Assembly (NCBI GenBank): GCA_950097015.1 | Contig: CATNEN010000015.1 | Coordinates: forward strand, 658,501 to 722,500 | Length of the DNA: 64,000 nucleotides | DNA from: Macrostomum hystrix | Taxonomy: Eukaryota; Platyhelminthes; Macrostomidae | Direction: 5' to 3' | In this document: in pieces, positions 54,770 through 64,000 of the stretch | Position numbering within the stretch: the stretch's first letter is position 1 | Layout of the letters: each line of letters opens with the position of its first letter | Program-made: the position numbers and the translations under genes | The notes under the pieces: model-generated | Database searches by the model: none | Seen by the model: the letters and a program-made list of their open reading frames with translations, nothing else | What the model was told of the DNA's origin: nothing

Positions 54770-55560
54770 TTCTAATTTTTGGATAAATTCAGGTTTTTGT
54801 TTGACGCGGTGTCCGCTTGGGTGCTAGCAATTTGGTCACCTTTCTGACTCACCTAATTAGAGAAAAACCAGGGCTTCTCCGTCTTGATGTTAAAATGCTT
54901 TCTTTTTAATTTGTCCTTATAGGGCCAGATGTGCTGCCGAAACCGTGACCATCAAGTCGTGAATCCGACACTGAAACCTTTAAGCTCTTACCTTTTTGCA
55001 GCAAAATAACACGACGTTGTTTGCCTAAAACTCTGGCTTAACATCCGAAATTTTTTAGAGTAAAGAAACTCTTTCCTTTTGTTTTTGATCGCTCAAAAGC
55101 ATCTTTCGATGAAAATGTCCAGTTTACATCTCTCGTGACCCATCTCATAATACTTAGATTTAGATTATAATACTTAGAAGTATGAAAATGTAAGCCTACG
55201 GTTCTACTGTTCTCGTATTTATAGCATATAAGATTTAAAGACTTTGTAGTCTTCCTGAAGGACTTTGGCAATGTTTGTGTGTGTCTGTGTGTGTGTGCGG
55301 GCCATGCAGCCGGCTAGGAGGGGAGACAGCCCGCTGCGCAGCTGTTGTCTGCCTGAGTAGGATTTCCTGAGTGTCGCGAACTGATCTGTAGCCTCGCGAC
55401 GCTCTCCTTCCATCCTTTCCCGCCTATCAATTCTCATGCTTATCTGTCAAGGCATGCAGGCATGGCAAGCAAGGCATGAATAAAAGAAATTGAACGCGTA
55501 GCATTAAACCGTGGCACAAAAGAGAATCGCATCATTAAGGCACTAATTCTGCATTAAAAA
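54770..55560. other. intergenic, no gene recognised
   Basis: No frame with recognisable content. A GT-rich run lies at 55274-55300. Confidence 0.4.
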
Positions 55561-55561
55561 A

Positions 55562-56170
55562 TTGACAAGAACTGTAAATGGGTTGGATGCGTGGCCAGCC
55601 AGTTGTACATTGCCGGACCACTTAACCTCAATATTTAGAAGCACACGATTAAAGTCATATGGATTACTGTCAATTAATCTGGGCACACTGGATGATGCGG
55701 CGCCAAGCAGCGATGCCGTAGATTCCTCCGAATTCCGCGGTCAGGACGCGCAGGCCCGGACGAACAGGTCGGTCAAAGGAGGCCCCCTTCACGCAGGGAC
55801 TATGCCAAGTGCCGTCTCGACGTGCGCACTCGGCCCTTCGGGTTTTTTGAGCGGGCAGCAGACCAACCCCGAGGTGTCTCGCCACCGGCTTCTTCTGTCG
55901 GGGGACATTGAGCAAAATCCCCGTCCTTCCCAGGCCGACGTCCGCATCTTGCAATGGAACCTCAACAGTCTGAGGATGCGGCGTCTGAGGATGCTCGAAG
56001 AGCTGAAAGTCGACGTCGTTGTCCTGCAAAAATCAAACCTCACTGCGCAAGACCTCGCACCCATCCTGGATGGCTTCTCCAAGCTCCTCCGAGACCGCAT
56101 CGTCCTCCGGAGGGCGGGCGGCCTTCTCACAATTTGCCCACGAGGAGGTGGTCGGAGCCTTGAGAATTCT
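55562..56170 (+). mobile_element. non-LTR retrotransposon 5' fragment: 2A-like peptide plus endonuclease start
   Basis: The open frame carries LLLSGDIEQNPRP at 55889-55927, which fits the 2A-like consensus D-I-E-x-N-P-G-P except that the key Gly is Arg (CGT). An apurinic-type endonuclease domain starts right after it: VRILQWNLNSLRMRRLRMLE, VDVVVLQKSNL, GGLLTICPRGG. 2A-like peptides ahead of the endonuclease are known in some non-LTR elements of trypanosomes and sea urchins. The fragment ends near 56170 with no reverse transcriptase. It is dead. Confidence 0.75.
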
Positions 56171-56250
56171 AGAGACTGCCCGGCTCATCAGCCCGTGATA
56201 AACGAGACGGCAGGCTCCATTCCGCCACCTAGTTAAGGCCTGACTACGTA

Positions 56251-57110
56251 GTGGTGACTTTCGAGACGGTTTGCACATCCTCGATTATCAAGACGATCGA
56301 GCAGCTCGCAGAGCGACAGAGAAGAAGTTTTCTGCCTGGCCGCAAACGAGGTACCATTACTCGACACCTCCCTCAAGGCAGGCAACTGAAGGCGCTCATC
56401 GATAGCGGCGCGAGCTGCAACGTTATCGGCATGACAACTTTCCTAAAACTGGAGACAGCCAAGACGCGCCTTGTTCGATCAACACAGTTGCTGCACACGC
56501 TTGGCACAAGATCACCTCTAGAAACGGCAGGCAGAGCTCAGGTCCCAGTCAACATCTGCGGCTCAGAGGGCCTGGTCAACTTCGCGGTAGGGCACAAATC
56601 TGGAGAAAAGCTGGACGCGAAACATATCGGCAGGCAGTGTCGTACAAACAGCCTCTACACCACAACTGACTCAGCGCCAGAGACCGTCGGGTTCGAATTC
56701 CTCGCGCCCGGCACTTCATGGTAGTTGTCGACCATCGCTCACGCTACCCAGTGGTTGTGGCCATGAAATTGATGACAGCAGAAGCCACTATCAAACAACT
56801 GCAGCAGATCTTCGGGACGTTCGGAACCCCTAGACAGGTTGTTTCCGACAACAGCCCGCTATTCGCATCAAAAGCGTTGAACAGCGTTATCAAAAGTCTC
56901 AGGATCAGCCATCTGTATGCATCAGACGATACCACGGCAAAGAAAATTGCATTGCAGAGCAACTAAATCGGTCCTTCAGCAAGCTGCTCTGCATTTCTGA
57001 AGAATGAGAAACAGATTGGCGAGCTGCGCTGCGGTTTAACGCAACACACCACACACCGTCACGGGAATCTCCCCCGCCGATCTGATGTTCGGAATGTCAG
57101 TCGATGGCAG
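56251..57110 (+). mobile_element. Ty3/gypsy-like retrotransposon fragments (protease, integrase)
   Basis: 56251-56716 encodes a retropepsin-like motif (LKALIDSGASCNVIG). 56718-56966 encodes part of an integrase core (VVVDHRSRYPVVVAMKL, IFGTFGTPRQVVSDNSPLF), which supplies the first two acidic residues. Relics of the third region follow, out of frame, with stops. Reverse transcriptase and RNase H are missing between them, so a large internal deletion occurred. No LTRs are seen. Confidence 0.75.
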
Positions 57111-57149
57111 CATCTGGTGTCAAAATAAAGCGAACCGCTAACATCCAGA

Positions 57150-57880
57150 CAGATTTAATACAAATCCAGGCTCAGAAACGATAGAAATCGAGACTCGGAA
57201 TGGATAGATATCTAGGCTCAGAATTGATAGATATCTAGGCTCAGAATTGATAGATATCGAGACTCGGAATGGATAGAAATCTAGGCTCGGAACGGATAGA
57301 TATCTATGCTCAGAATTGGCTGATATCTAGGCTCAGCATTGATAGTTGTCTTTACTCAGAATTGGTAGATATCTAGGCTCGGAATAGATCGATATCTAAG
57401 CTTAGGATTGATAGATTTCAAGGCTCAGAATTGATTGATATCTAGGCTCAGCATTGATAGATATCTAGGCTAAGAATCGATTAGATATCTAGGCTAAGAA
57501 TCGATTAGATATCTAGGCTAAGAATCGATTAGATATCTAGGCTAAGAATCGATTAGATATCTAGGCTAAGAATCGATTAGATATCTAGGCTAAGAATCGA
57601 TTAGATATCTAGGCTAAGAATCGATTAGATATCTAGGCTAAGAATCGATTAGATATCTAGGCTAAGAATCGATTAGATATCTAGGCTAAGAATCGATTAG
57701 ATATCTAGGCTAAGAATCGATTAGATATCTAGGCTAAGAATCGATTAGATATCTAGGCTAAGAATCGATTAGATATCTAGGCTAAGAATCGATTAGATAT
57801 CTAGGCTAAGAATCGATTAGATATCTAGGCTAAGAATCGATTAGATATCTAGGCTAAGAATCGATTAGATATCTAATTTA
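57150..57880. repeat. 24-bp satellite with palindromic core
   Basis: 57470-57875 holds about 17 identical 24-bp units (TAGATATCTAGGCTAAGAAT, CGAT). 57150-57470 holds older, diverged units of 23-24 bp (CTCAGAATTGATAGATATCT and variants). Each new unit contains the palindromes TAGATATCTA and AATCGATT. Confidence 0.95.
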
Positions 57881-58341
57881 AAGTTAGAAAAGGTCCTAAC
57901 TACCCAGAAATTTTTTAAAACATTAAATGCGTGATCAAAAACGGTAGAAAATTATTTTATGAGCTTAACTGTGTTTATCTTGGCTCGTGATACAATGCAA
58001 TCAACCGCACCATCGATGGTGCTCAAAATGCAAGTGCTCAAAAAACTGACGAATTCGATGGCTATAGAGCATGTTTGCAGGAGCTTTTCTCAAACTTTCA
58101 TCGTGTCGACTCAAGCTAAAGGGATTCAAGTTATATTTGCAGCTAAACTGCTTTTGGAGGATAGGTAGATAGTTTATGTACACAAGATAGAGTTGTGTAC
58201 ATACTCAATGCTCTCTTGAAAACAAAAACAATTCTAAGAAACATCGAGTACTAAAAAACAAACTGAGTTAGGATAACGAACACAACATTAACCCCGAGAA
58301 TGATAGCGTTGGCTGCATTGAGACTGTCAGCCGCGAAGCTC
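57881..58341. other. 3' flank of the helicase-PARP gene
   Basis: AT-rich. No clear AATAAA on the minus strand and no other gene. Confidence 0.4.
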
Positions 58342-61300
58342 TCAGGCGTTGAAGTTGATGGCGTACTTCGGGTAGGCGCACTCCGCACTGCCGACTGTCC
58401 ACGGTCTGGCGCTGCTGCCATCGCCCGCACAGGGCAGCACTTTGCACAGCAGCGCCAGCCTCCCAGCCTGGCCCCGGAGCTCCGGCGTGTCGGTAAACCT
58501 CAGCTCAGCAACGGAGCCAGGAGAAAAGCCAAGCTTCATCGCCGACTCAGCCTCCAAGCTGATCGCCCAGGTGAATGCGTACAAAGGCTTGGCGGCGGCG
58601 CCGGCCTTCAATCGACAGGCGTCAAACTTGGCTAGCAGGTCGGCATTCTGGTTCACCCACACTTGCGTCACCGTGGCCTTCTGGCCTGTCAGACCTGCCA
58701 GGAACCTAGAGCTGGCGATGGACCAGTGAAGGAAGGTGGGACTGCTGGAGTCCACCTCGTGTCGCTGAGGCCTCTCGATGCGGGTCACACCCTCAGGCAG
58801 GCTGGTGGGTAAGGCTTTGAGCTCAGCGGAGCCGTGAACAGCATTGTAGTGCACAATGTACTTCGGGTAGGCCTGGGCCGGGTCAAACACCACGAATTCA
58901 TCGTTGAGCACGCCGTTCGTGGCGCGCGAGTTGCGCGGGGCGAACAGGGAGTCGTACTTTTCCTGCCGCATGCGCTTGAAGTTGTACGCGTTTTTGGTGG
59001 CCTGGTGCACTGTCAGGCTGCGACCTGCAAGGGGAGGACATGTTGCAGGTTAGAACCTCGGACTTAAAATCGAACTCTACGCTGGCATACACTCATGCAG
59101 GTGTGTACGTCTGCCCTGACTTTCTCATCGTCAGGCAGGGAACTACGACATTTGACTGCTGCAATTTGACTTCCACCATTTGACTGCGGAGCATTTGACT
59201 GCGGACAATTTGACTGCGGAGCATTTGACTGCGGGCAATTTGACTGCCAGCCATTTGACTGCCACAATTTGACTGCGGACAATTCCACACTTTTGGCTGC
59301 ACATTTATTGACTGCCACTTCAATTGACAGTGGAAAAATTGCATTCGACTGCGGACAAGTACATGTATAGATTTATAGATTTGGCATGTACTCATGCACT
59401 TCCTAAATTTGAAATTTGTATCCTAAATTAGACCCAGGAGCAGGATGTGAATTTGCATCCACTCCCTAGCAAAAAACCCAGTCCGGCAATTTCTAAAATT
59501 AAAAAACAGCAAAGCAAACTTCTCTGTTGCCATAAATTTAGCCTAGTTAGCCTAGGTTAGGCTAGGCCTATCATTCAAGGAAGACAGTAGCAATTCGTTC
59601 ATGCTTTTGCAACAAAGATGGTCAGACTCAGTGCAGTGGAAAATAGGGGCTATGGTGGGAGGTGGGCCCATGGTCATGTATCCAACACTGCCATCCTGAC
59701 TGTGACTCCCATCCCATTATCCCATAGCTTGCACTTTAACTGCACTGGGAGGGGAAATAAATGGATTATTACCCAGGGCAGATGAATGAAATGCGTAAGA
59801 TAATTAGATTAGTGGACAAGAGCCCGAGCTTCTGGGGGATACATTCCCAAAATCAACTAATTTCCCAAAAACATGCAAAACGCATTTCGTTTAGATGTTT
59901 ATAAATTAGTCGCAGAGCGGTTGAAACGAGGGTCACTTTAAACCCATTGCAAATTCCCATGGCTCCGTGAGGATAATTTCAATTGCAAACAATTGTCAAC
60001 AGAGGATTTTCCTTCTCTCAGAGCTCGAAATCTCAAAGATAAAAATGACTAACAAAGTGTGAGAGCAACCGTAAAATACTCATAATTGGTTGCTGAGGCA
60101 CAATTTTTCATTGACAAATTTATACTTATTTATCCGGAAATAATTATATACCTATTGCGAAGCTTTCTGGTCGTGGAGATGGAATGTTATAATGAACGAA
60201 TTTACCATTTATTCTGGTTCTGGAACTGGGGAATCAGATTGTGGCAGTCAAATGTCGGGCTCCCGTCAGGCAGTGCACACTCTCACTGTGCCTGGGAGTT
60301 TGACTCTCAAAAGTCGTAAATTGCACGATAAGCCCCCAAGCCCTCTCTCCTAGGCTGCGCCCCAAATGAATGTGGCCTCGCCGCCGAATCGAGCTTTGGT
60401 TGGAGAGTCTCGTTACCGCAATGCAATAGCAGCAAGGCTGAGCTCACCAAGCAGCACCTCGCACAGCAGCAGCATGTTGGAGCCCTTGGTGTAGATCTCT
60501 CGAGCGCTCTTGGACGAGTCAGAGGCAAAGTAGATCCCAGCGCCGTACATGCCGGCCTTCTCAGGCAGCTTGAAGCCGTTGGTGATGATGCCCTCGACGC
60601 CCTCTACTGAGGTGCCGTGGAATTTCAGCTCGCACCTGCAGAAATCAAGCTCAATTGATAGTTGGATTTCTTCGCTGTCTACTGTGAGTATCACACTGCG
60701 GTCCAGTTACCTGTCTGGCTCGTACATCATGCTGGTTCTGTAGTGCAGAAACCTCTTCCTTAGCGACGCGTTGAGCACCTTCTCAATTTTGGTGACAGTC
60801 GGATACCAGGAGTGCTCAGCCCTGATGAACTTCATCACCCGATCCTCGACGTCCAGAAACTCGGAGGCCGTGTCGCCAGTCCTTTCGAGCGGCTCCCGTT
60901 TCACGCAGCCGTCCATTCGCTGCTTGATGGCATCCAGCTCCGCCTTCGCCTCGAGTCGCGCCGCATTCTTGGCGGCTTCGCGACGTGCCTGAAGCTCCGC
61001 GGCTCGGTTAGCCTCGTCGACGCGGCACTGGGCGCAGGTCTCCGGACTGCAGGGCTGCCAGCACAGCTGCTCACACCTGTGACCGCAGCCAGGGAGGTCT
61101 CGCTCGCAGGGCTGGTAGAGTAGTCAGAGGGTTCAGCATTGAGTTGTCTGGAATGCGCTAAAATTCATTCAGACCAAAGAGCTAACCAGACTCACCTGCT
61201 TGCACTTCAGCTGGCTGACTGGCTGCCAGCACTCCTTCATATCAGGGTGACCGCATTTCTCAAAGACAAATTTAACGAGCTGCCTGCAGCGCAGCGACTC

Positions 61301-63170
61301 CACAGCCTCGTGACAGGCCTTGACCATTCTGTGCCCGCAGTCCGGCAAGGTCACCTCAGACCGTTCGCCGCAGCGATCGTGCGAGTGCCTCGGTTGGCAT
61401 GGCAACAAGCAGCGGTGCAGGCCGCAGTGCATCGGTGACCGGCACTCCAGGCGGCAGAAGGCGGCGCCAACGGTCGGCACCGAGGCGGCATCGACTGCAG
61501 TCAGCTGAGTTTCTGTCGGATGCATCGGACAGCGCAGCTGCAGCTCAGTGCCAACGCAGCCGGCGGTTTGCATGGAGCTGACCAGTTTGCGCCAGTGCTG
61601 CGCCTTGTGCGACAGGCAGGCCGCGTTGCCGACTAGCCAGAAGCCGCAGCGGGCGCGCGACTGGGCAACGCAGCGCCGGCTGACCTCCTTGAGGAAGCCG
61701 ATGTCACCATCCGAGTTGGACCGCACCAGCGACACGATGACGAAGTCGTTTTCGTCTCCCTGATAGACGTCGATGGTGTGCGCCAGGATTGGCGGCCCGC
61801 GAACGCTTGCCGAATCATCGTCGCCGGCGTCCGGAGCGGCTTCCGTAGCGTCGGTTGAGCCAGTCTTCTTGACCTTCTCCTGCCTGCCGGCCTTCCCGGC
61901 TGCAACCGGACGATGCAATTTTAGGATTTTGAAACTCGAGGATACCAAGAATGCCATAAAAGACCAACTCACCTTTGCGACACTCCTCCGGCTTGAAGTC
62001 GGGGAACAACTGCGGATGATCTGCCGCCCGCTGACGCACCAGACGGCTGATGCGGGCGGTCTGGCTGCGGTAGGCGGCCAGGATGGTGATTCGAGATGGG
62101 GCCACGCCCTGGCAAATCAGAAACAGGGCCAGGGCCACGCAGCGCTGGGCCTCCTCCTCGTTGATGTAGCTGCGATCGCCCGACTGCGGCGCCGTGTGGT
62201 CCCAGAAGAAGGCGGGCTTCACCATACAGGCGGCGGGCTGGTGGTAGCAAACAACAGCCTTGTTGTCACGCAGGTCCGGATAGATGTCGTGGAGGAACTT
62301 GGCCAGCTCGGGTCGCATGCGGTTCTGCAGCGCGAGCCGGTCATAGGCGATGCCGTTGTTCACAAGGCGCTCGAACATCGAGACGTTCAGGTCGAAGTCT
62401 CTGCCATAGACAATCAAATAACATTTAAGGTCAACTGTCAACTGTGAAGAAGGGGATCAAGATCCCGAGACTCACCTGGCCAGTTGGTGGCTCTCAGGCT
62501 GAGGTCGCAGCTGCTTGTGGTCTCCGATGAGCACAAGGTGCTGCACAGACGGGCCCAGGCAGGCCACGAGCTGCGGCTCGCCAACCTCGGCAGCCTCTTC
62601 AACCACCACCAGGCTGGGCCGCACCAGGCGCAGGATGTCGCGCTGGATGCTGGCGCCGGTGACCGTCATGCCGACGATCCGGCGGCTGCGCAGAAGGCGG
62701 GCCGTGCGGCGAAGCCGAAGCTCGCGACGCATCGCGGCAAGACTGGAGAACTCATCGATGGCTGCCTGGGGTGGGAATAGACTCAATCAGCTGTTATCCC
62801 ATCCAATCAGCTGTTATCCCATCCAATCAGCTGTTATCCCATCCAATCAGCTGTTATCCCATCCAATCAGCTGTTATCCCATCCAATCAGCTGTTATCCC
62901 ATCCAATCAGCTGTTATCCCATCCAATCAGCTGTTATCCCATCCAACCAGCTGTTATCCCCTCTAAGCTAAGAGGTTCTCACCTGCAGCTGAGGCACGCA
63001 GTCAGCGGCCGACTGCAGGAGGATGAGCTGCAGCAGCACCGCCCGCTCCTCGCTGTTCAGCGCCCACAGATCTGGCACTTTGGCCAGCTGAGCTGCCCGG
63101 GCGGCAGTGGCGGCGGAGCCTGCGCCACCACCAGTCAGCTGGTCTGGCGAGGCCAGAAACGGAGCCAGCC

Positions 63171-63208
<38 letters not shown>

Positions 63209-63534
63209 GTAAGCTGAGTGTCCCATCCGAAGCGGACAACAATGTCCTTCTCCAGGTTACCAGCGTGATCCACAAAAGCGGCCAGCCGCTCCTCCTGCTC
63301 CAGTGCCACATCAGCGTCGGCGTCAGCGTCGGCGTCAGCGTCGGCGTCAGCGTCGGCAGCGGTCGCAGCATTGCGTCGACGCGTTCGACGTTTGCGACTA
63401 GACTTTTTGGTCTGAGCAGTCTGGAGCTGTTGGGACTTGAGATTTCTGCCGCCTGCAGGCTCGAAAGCAACTTCTGGGAGCTGCTCAGCCTCCTCTTCTT
63501 CGGACAGTTCGGGCATCGGTGGCGGCGAAAGCGG

Positions 63535-63565
<31 letters not shown>

Positions 63566-63621
63566 GGCGGGCGGAAAATCTTTTCAGTCACCGAGGGGTC
63601 GGGAATCCACAGCTTCAGGGC
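58342..63621 (-). CDS. ZNFX1-like SF1 helicase / NFX1 zinc finger / PARP fusion (C-terminal 1,110 residues)
   Basis: Seven minus-strand exons: 63621-62983, 62765-62476, 62400-61973, 61899-61196, 61111-60711, 60635-60448, 59024-58342. All phases agree; the sum is 1,111 codons. Residues are numbered from the first visible exon; the gene starts beyond the window. Exon 1: polyPro, acidic and polyGln segments, then VPDLWALNSEERAVLL as in ZNFX1. Exon 2: Walker B/motif II VVVEEAAEV and GDHKQLRP. Exon 3: QNRMRPELAKFLHDIY. Exon 4: motif V/VI DVYQGDENDFVIVSLVRSN, then NFX1-type Cys/His repeats (CPMHPT, CGLHRCLLPCQPRH, CGHRMVKACHEA). Exon 5: more fingers (CGHRCEQLCWQPC) and the PARP start (WYPTVTKIEKVLN). 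Exons 6-7: PARP core with H in FHGTSVEG, Y in GAGIYFASD and E in NDEFVVFDPAQAYP. It should bind and unwind RNA and ADP-ribosylate targets, plausibly in RNA surveillance or antiviral defence. Confidence 0.88.
59075..60405 (-). mobile_element. SINE2 copy, minus strand, split by an insertion
   Basis: 60274-60405 (reverse) reads GCTCGATTC, GAGGCCACATTCATTTGGGG and GGCACAGTGAGAGTGTGCAC. 59075-59128 (reverse) continues GATGAGAAAGTCAGGGCAGA. Together they match 54440-54620. The 1.1-kb transposon separates the halves. The tRNA head is mostly lost. Confidence 0.85.
59139..60263. mobile_element. 1.1-kb non-autonomous DNA transposon inside a SINE2, inside an intron
   Basis: A 10-bp duplication CGTCAGGCAG occurs at 59129-59138 and 60264-60273. 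The ends are inverted: GGAACTACGACATTTGACTG and, reversed, GGAGCCCGACATTTGACTGC. The left interior (59151-59290) repeats the TIR word ATTTGACTGC many times. No transposase is seen. A 9-10 bp duplication suggests a Mutator-like element. Confidence 0.85.
62787..62960. repeat. 20-bp minisatellite in a helicase-gene intron
   Basis: Eight to nine copies of AATCAGCTGTTATCCCATCC fill most of the 217-bp intron between the first two visible exons. Confidence 0.95.
63176..63210. repeat. CAG/CTG run encoding polyglutamine
   Basis: About 12 CTG triplets on the plus strand encode a polyGln tract in exon 1 of the visible helicase-PARP gene. In the same exon, GCC/GCG runs encode polyproline (63540-63575) and a GCGTCA-type hexamer encodes an Ala-Asp run (63310-63360). 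Confidence 0.9.
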
Positions 63622-63649
63622 CTGAGATTTTATATTAGGGATCCATTAG

Positions 63650-64000
63650 CAAATCCTTGGGATTCTCGGACACTCAATTAGCAAATCCTTGGGATTCTCG
63701 GACACTCAATTAGCAAATCCTTGGGATTCTCGGACACTCAATTAGCAAATCCTGGGGATTCTCGGACACTCAATTAGCAAATCCTTGGGATTCTCGGACA
63801 CTCAATTAACAAATCCTTGGGATTCTCGGACACTCAATTAGCAAATCCTGGGGATTCTCGGACACTCAATTAGCAAATCCTTGGGATTCTCGGACACTCA
63901 ATTAGCAAATCCTTGGGATTCTCGGACACTCAATTAGCAAATCCTTGGGATTCTCGGACACTCAATTACCAAATCCTTGGGATTCTCGGACACTCAATTA
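63650..64000. repeat. 32-bp minisatellite, runs off the right edge
   Basis: About 11 copies of ATTAGCAAATCCTTGGGATT, CTCGGACACTCA, with rare G and A changes. The array starts just upstream of the acceptor at 63621, so it lies in the next intron of the helicase-PARP gene. Confidence 0.95.

Noticed and set aside
55954..56278. Alternative frames over the endonuclease fragment
   Set aside because: Only the frame with the 2A-like and endonuclease motifs has recognisable content.
58300..59067. Plus-strand frames opposite the last PARP exon
   Set aside because: Antisense shadows of a GC-rich exon.
62515..63681. 388-codon plus-strand frame opposite the helicase-PARP exons
   Set aside because: Antisense shadow that runs through an intronic minisatellite. 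The minus-strand exons have consistent splice phases.

Overview
The window is nuclear DNA of a bilaterian invertebrate. Genes have GT-AG introns and AATAAA signals. Their products are animal-type: a class A GPCR, a type II PKA regulatory subunit, an ErbB-type ectodomain, WSC/PAN secreted proteins and an NFX1/ZNFX1-type helicase. The moderate GC content, the heavy load of tandem repeats and the mix of mobile elements would fit a free-living flatworm such as Macrostomum. That assignment is inference; the sequence alone does not prove the species. There is no sign of prokaryotic gene organisation.

Layout. 0-1 kb: the 3' end of an unrecognised gene behind a 22-bp minisatellite. 2-3 kb: a 29-bp minisatellite. 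3.3-4.4 kb: a divergent intronless GPCR. 4.7-5.0 kb: a tRNA-headed SINE (SINE1). 6.0-7.4 kb: a broken WSC/PAN gene with a non-LTR retrotransposon remnant in its intron. 7.7-11.8 kb: a 4-kb satellite with a 15-bp unit. 12.7-13.2 kb: a TTAA-flanked MITE. 13.3-17.2 kb: a two-exon SNTX-like/FN3/P-loop GTPase/Cys-rich protein. 18.35-19.9 kb: a 60-bp satellite that grew from the same MITE family. 20.5-23.2 kb: a four-exon secreted PAN-like plus ALK-type glycine-rich protein (minus strand). 23.2-28.3 kb: AT-rich non-coding DNA with an inverted-repeat element and a 42-bp satellite derived from the 3' part of SINE1. 28.35-30.3 kb: PKA-RII. 32.8-34.4 kb: an apparently intact Tc1/mariner-superfamily transposon with long IR/DR ends. 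34.6-39.4 kb: more MITEs and no recognised gene. 41.8-42.3 kb: a perfect 18-bp satellite. 42.5-43.1 kb: a complete long SINE with target-site duplications. 44.3-46.0 kb: an intronless ErbB-like ectodomain without transmembrane or kinase parts. 46.5-47.8 kb: a mariner whose transposase carries one nonsense codon. 47.8-54.4 kb: tandemly duplicated WSC/PAN secreted genes (two whole, one exon relic). 54.4 kb: a complete SINE2. 55.5-57.1 kb: non-LTR and Ty3/gypsy-like fragments. 57.1-57.9 kb: a palindrome-rich 24-bp satellite. 58.3-64 kb: the C-terminal 1,110 residues of a ZNFX1-like helicase fused to NFX1 zinc fingers and a PARP catalytic domain, running off the right edge.

Three points stand out. 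First, the helicase-zinc finger-PARP fusion keeps the H-Y-E triad and is followed by a second, degenerate ART-like segment. Second, two satellites can be traced to the dispersed elements they came from. Third, this neighbourhood is rich in secreted or extracellular modular proteins (WSC-PAN, PAN-Gly-rich, soluble ErbB-like) and defence-like large proteins (SNTX-GTPase, ZNFX1-PARP). They are not an operon; the shared theme is only an inference. About 10 kb of the 64 kb is tandem repeat, and most multi-exon genes here carry a minisatellite inside an intron.
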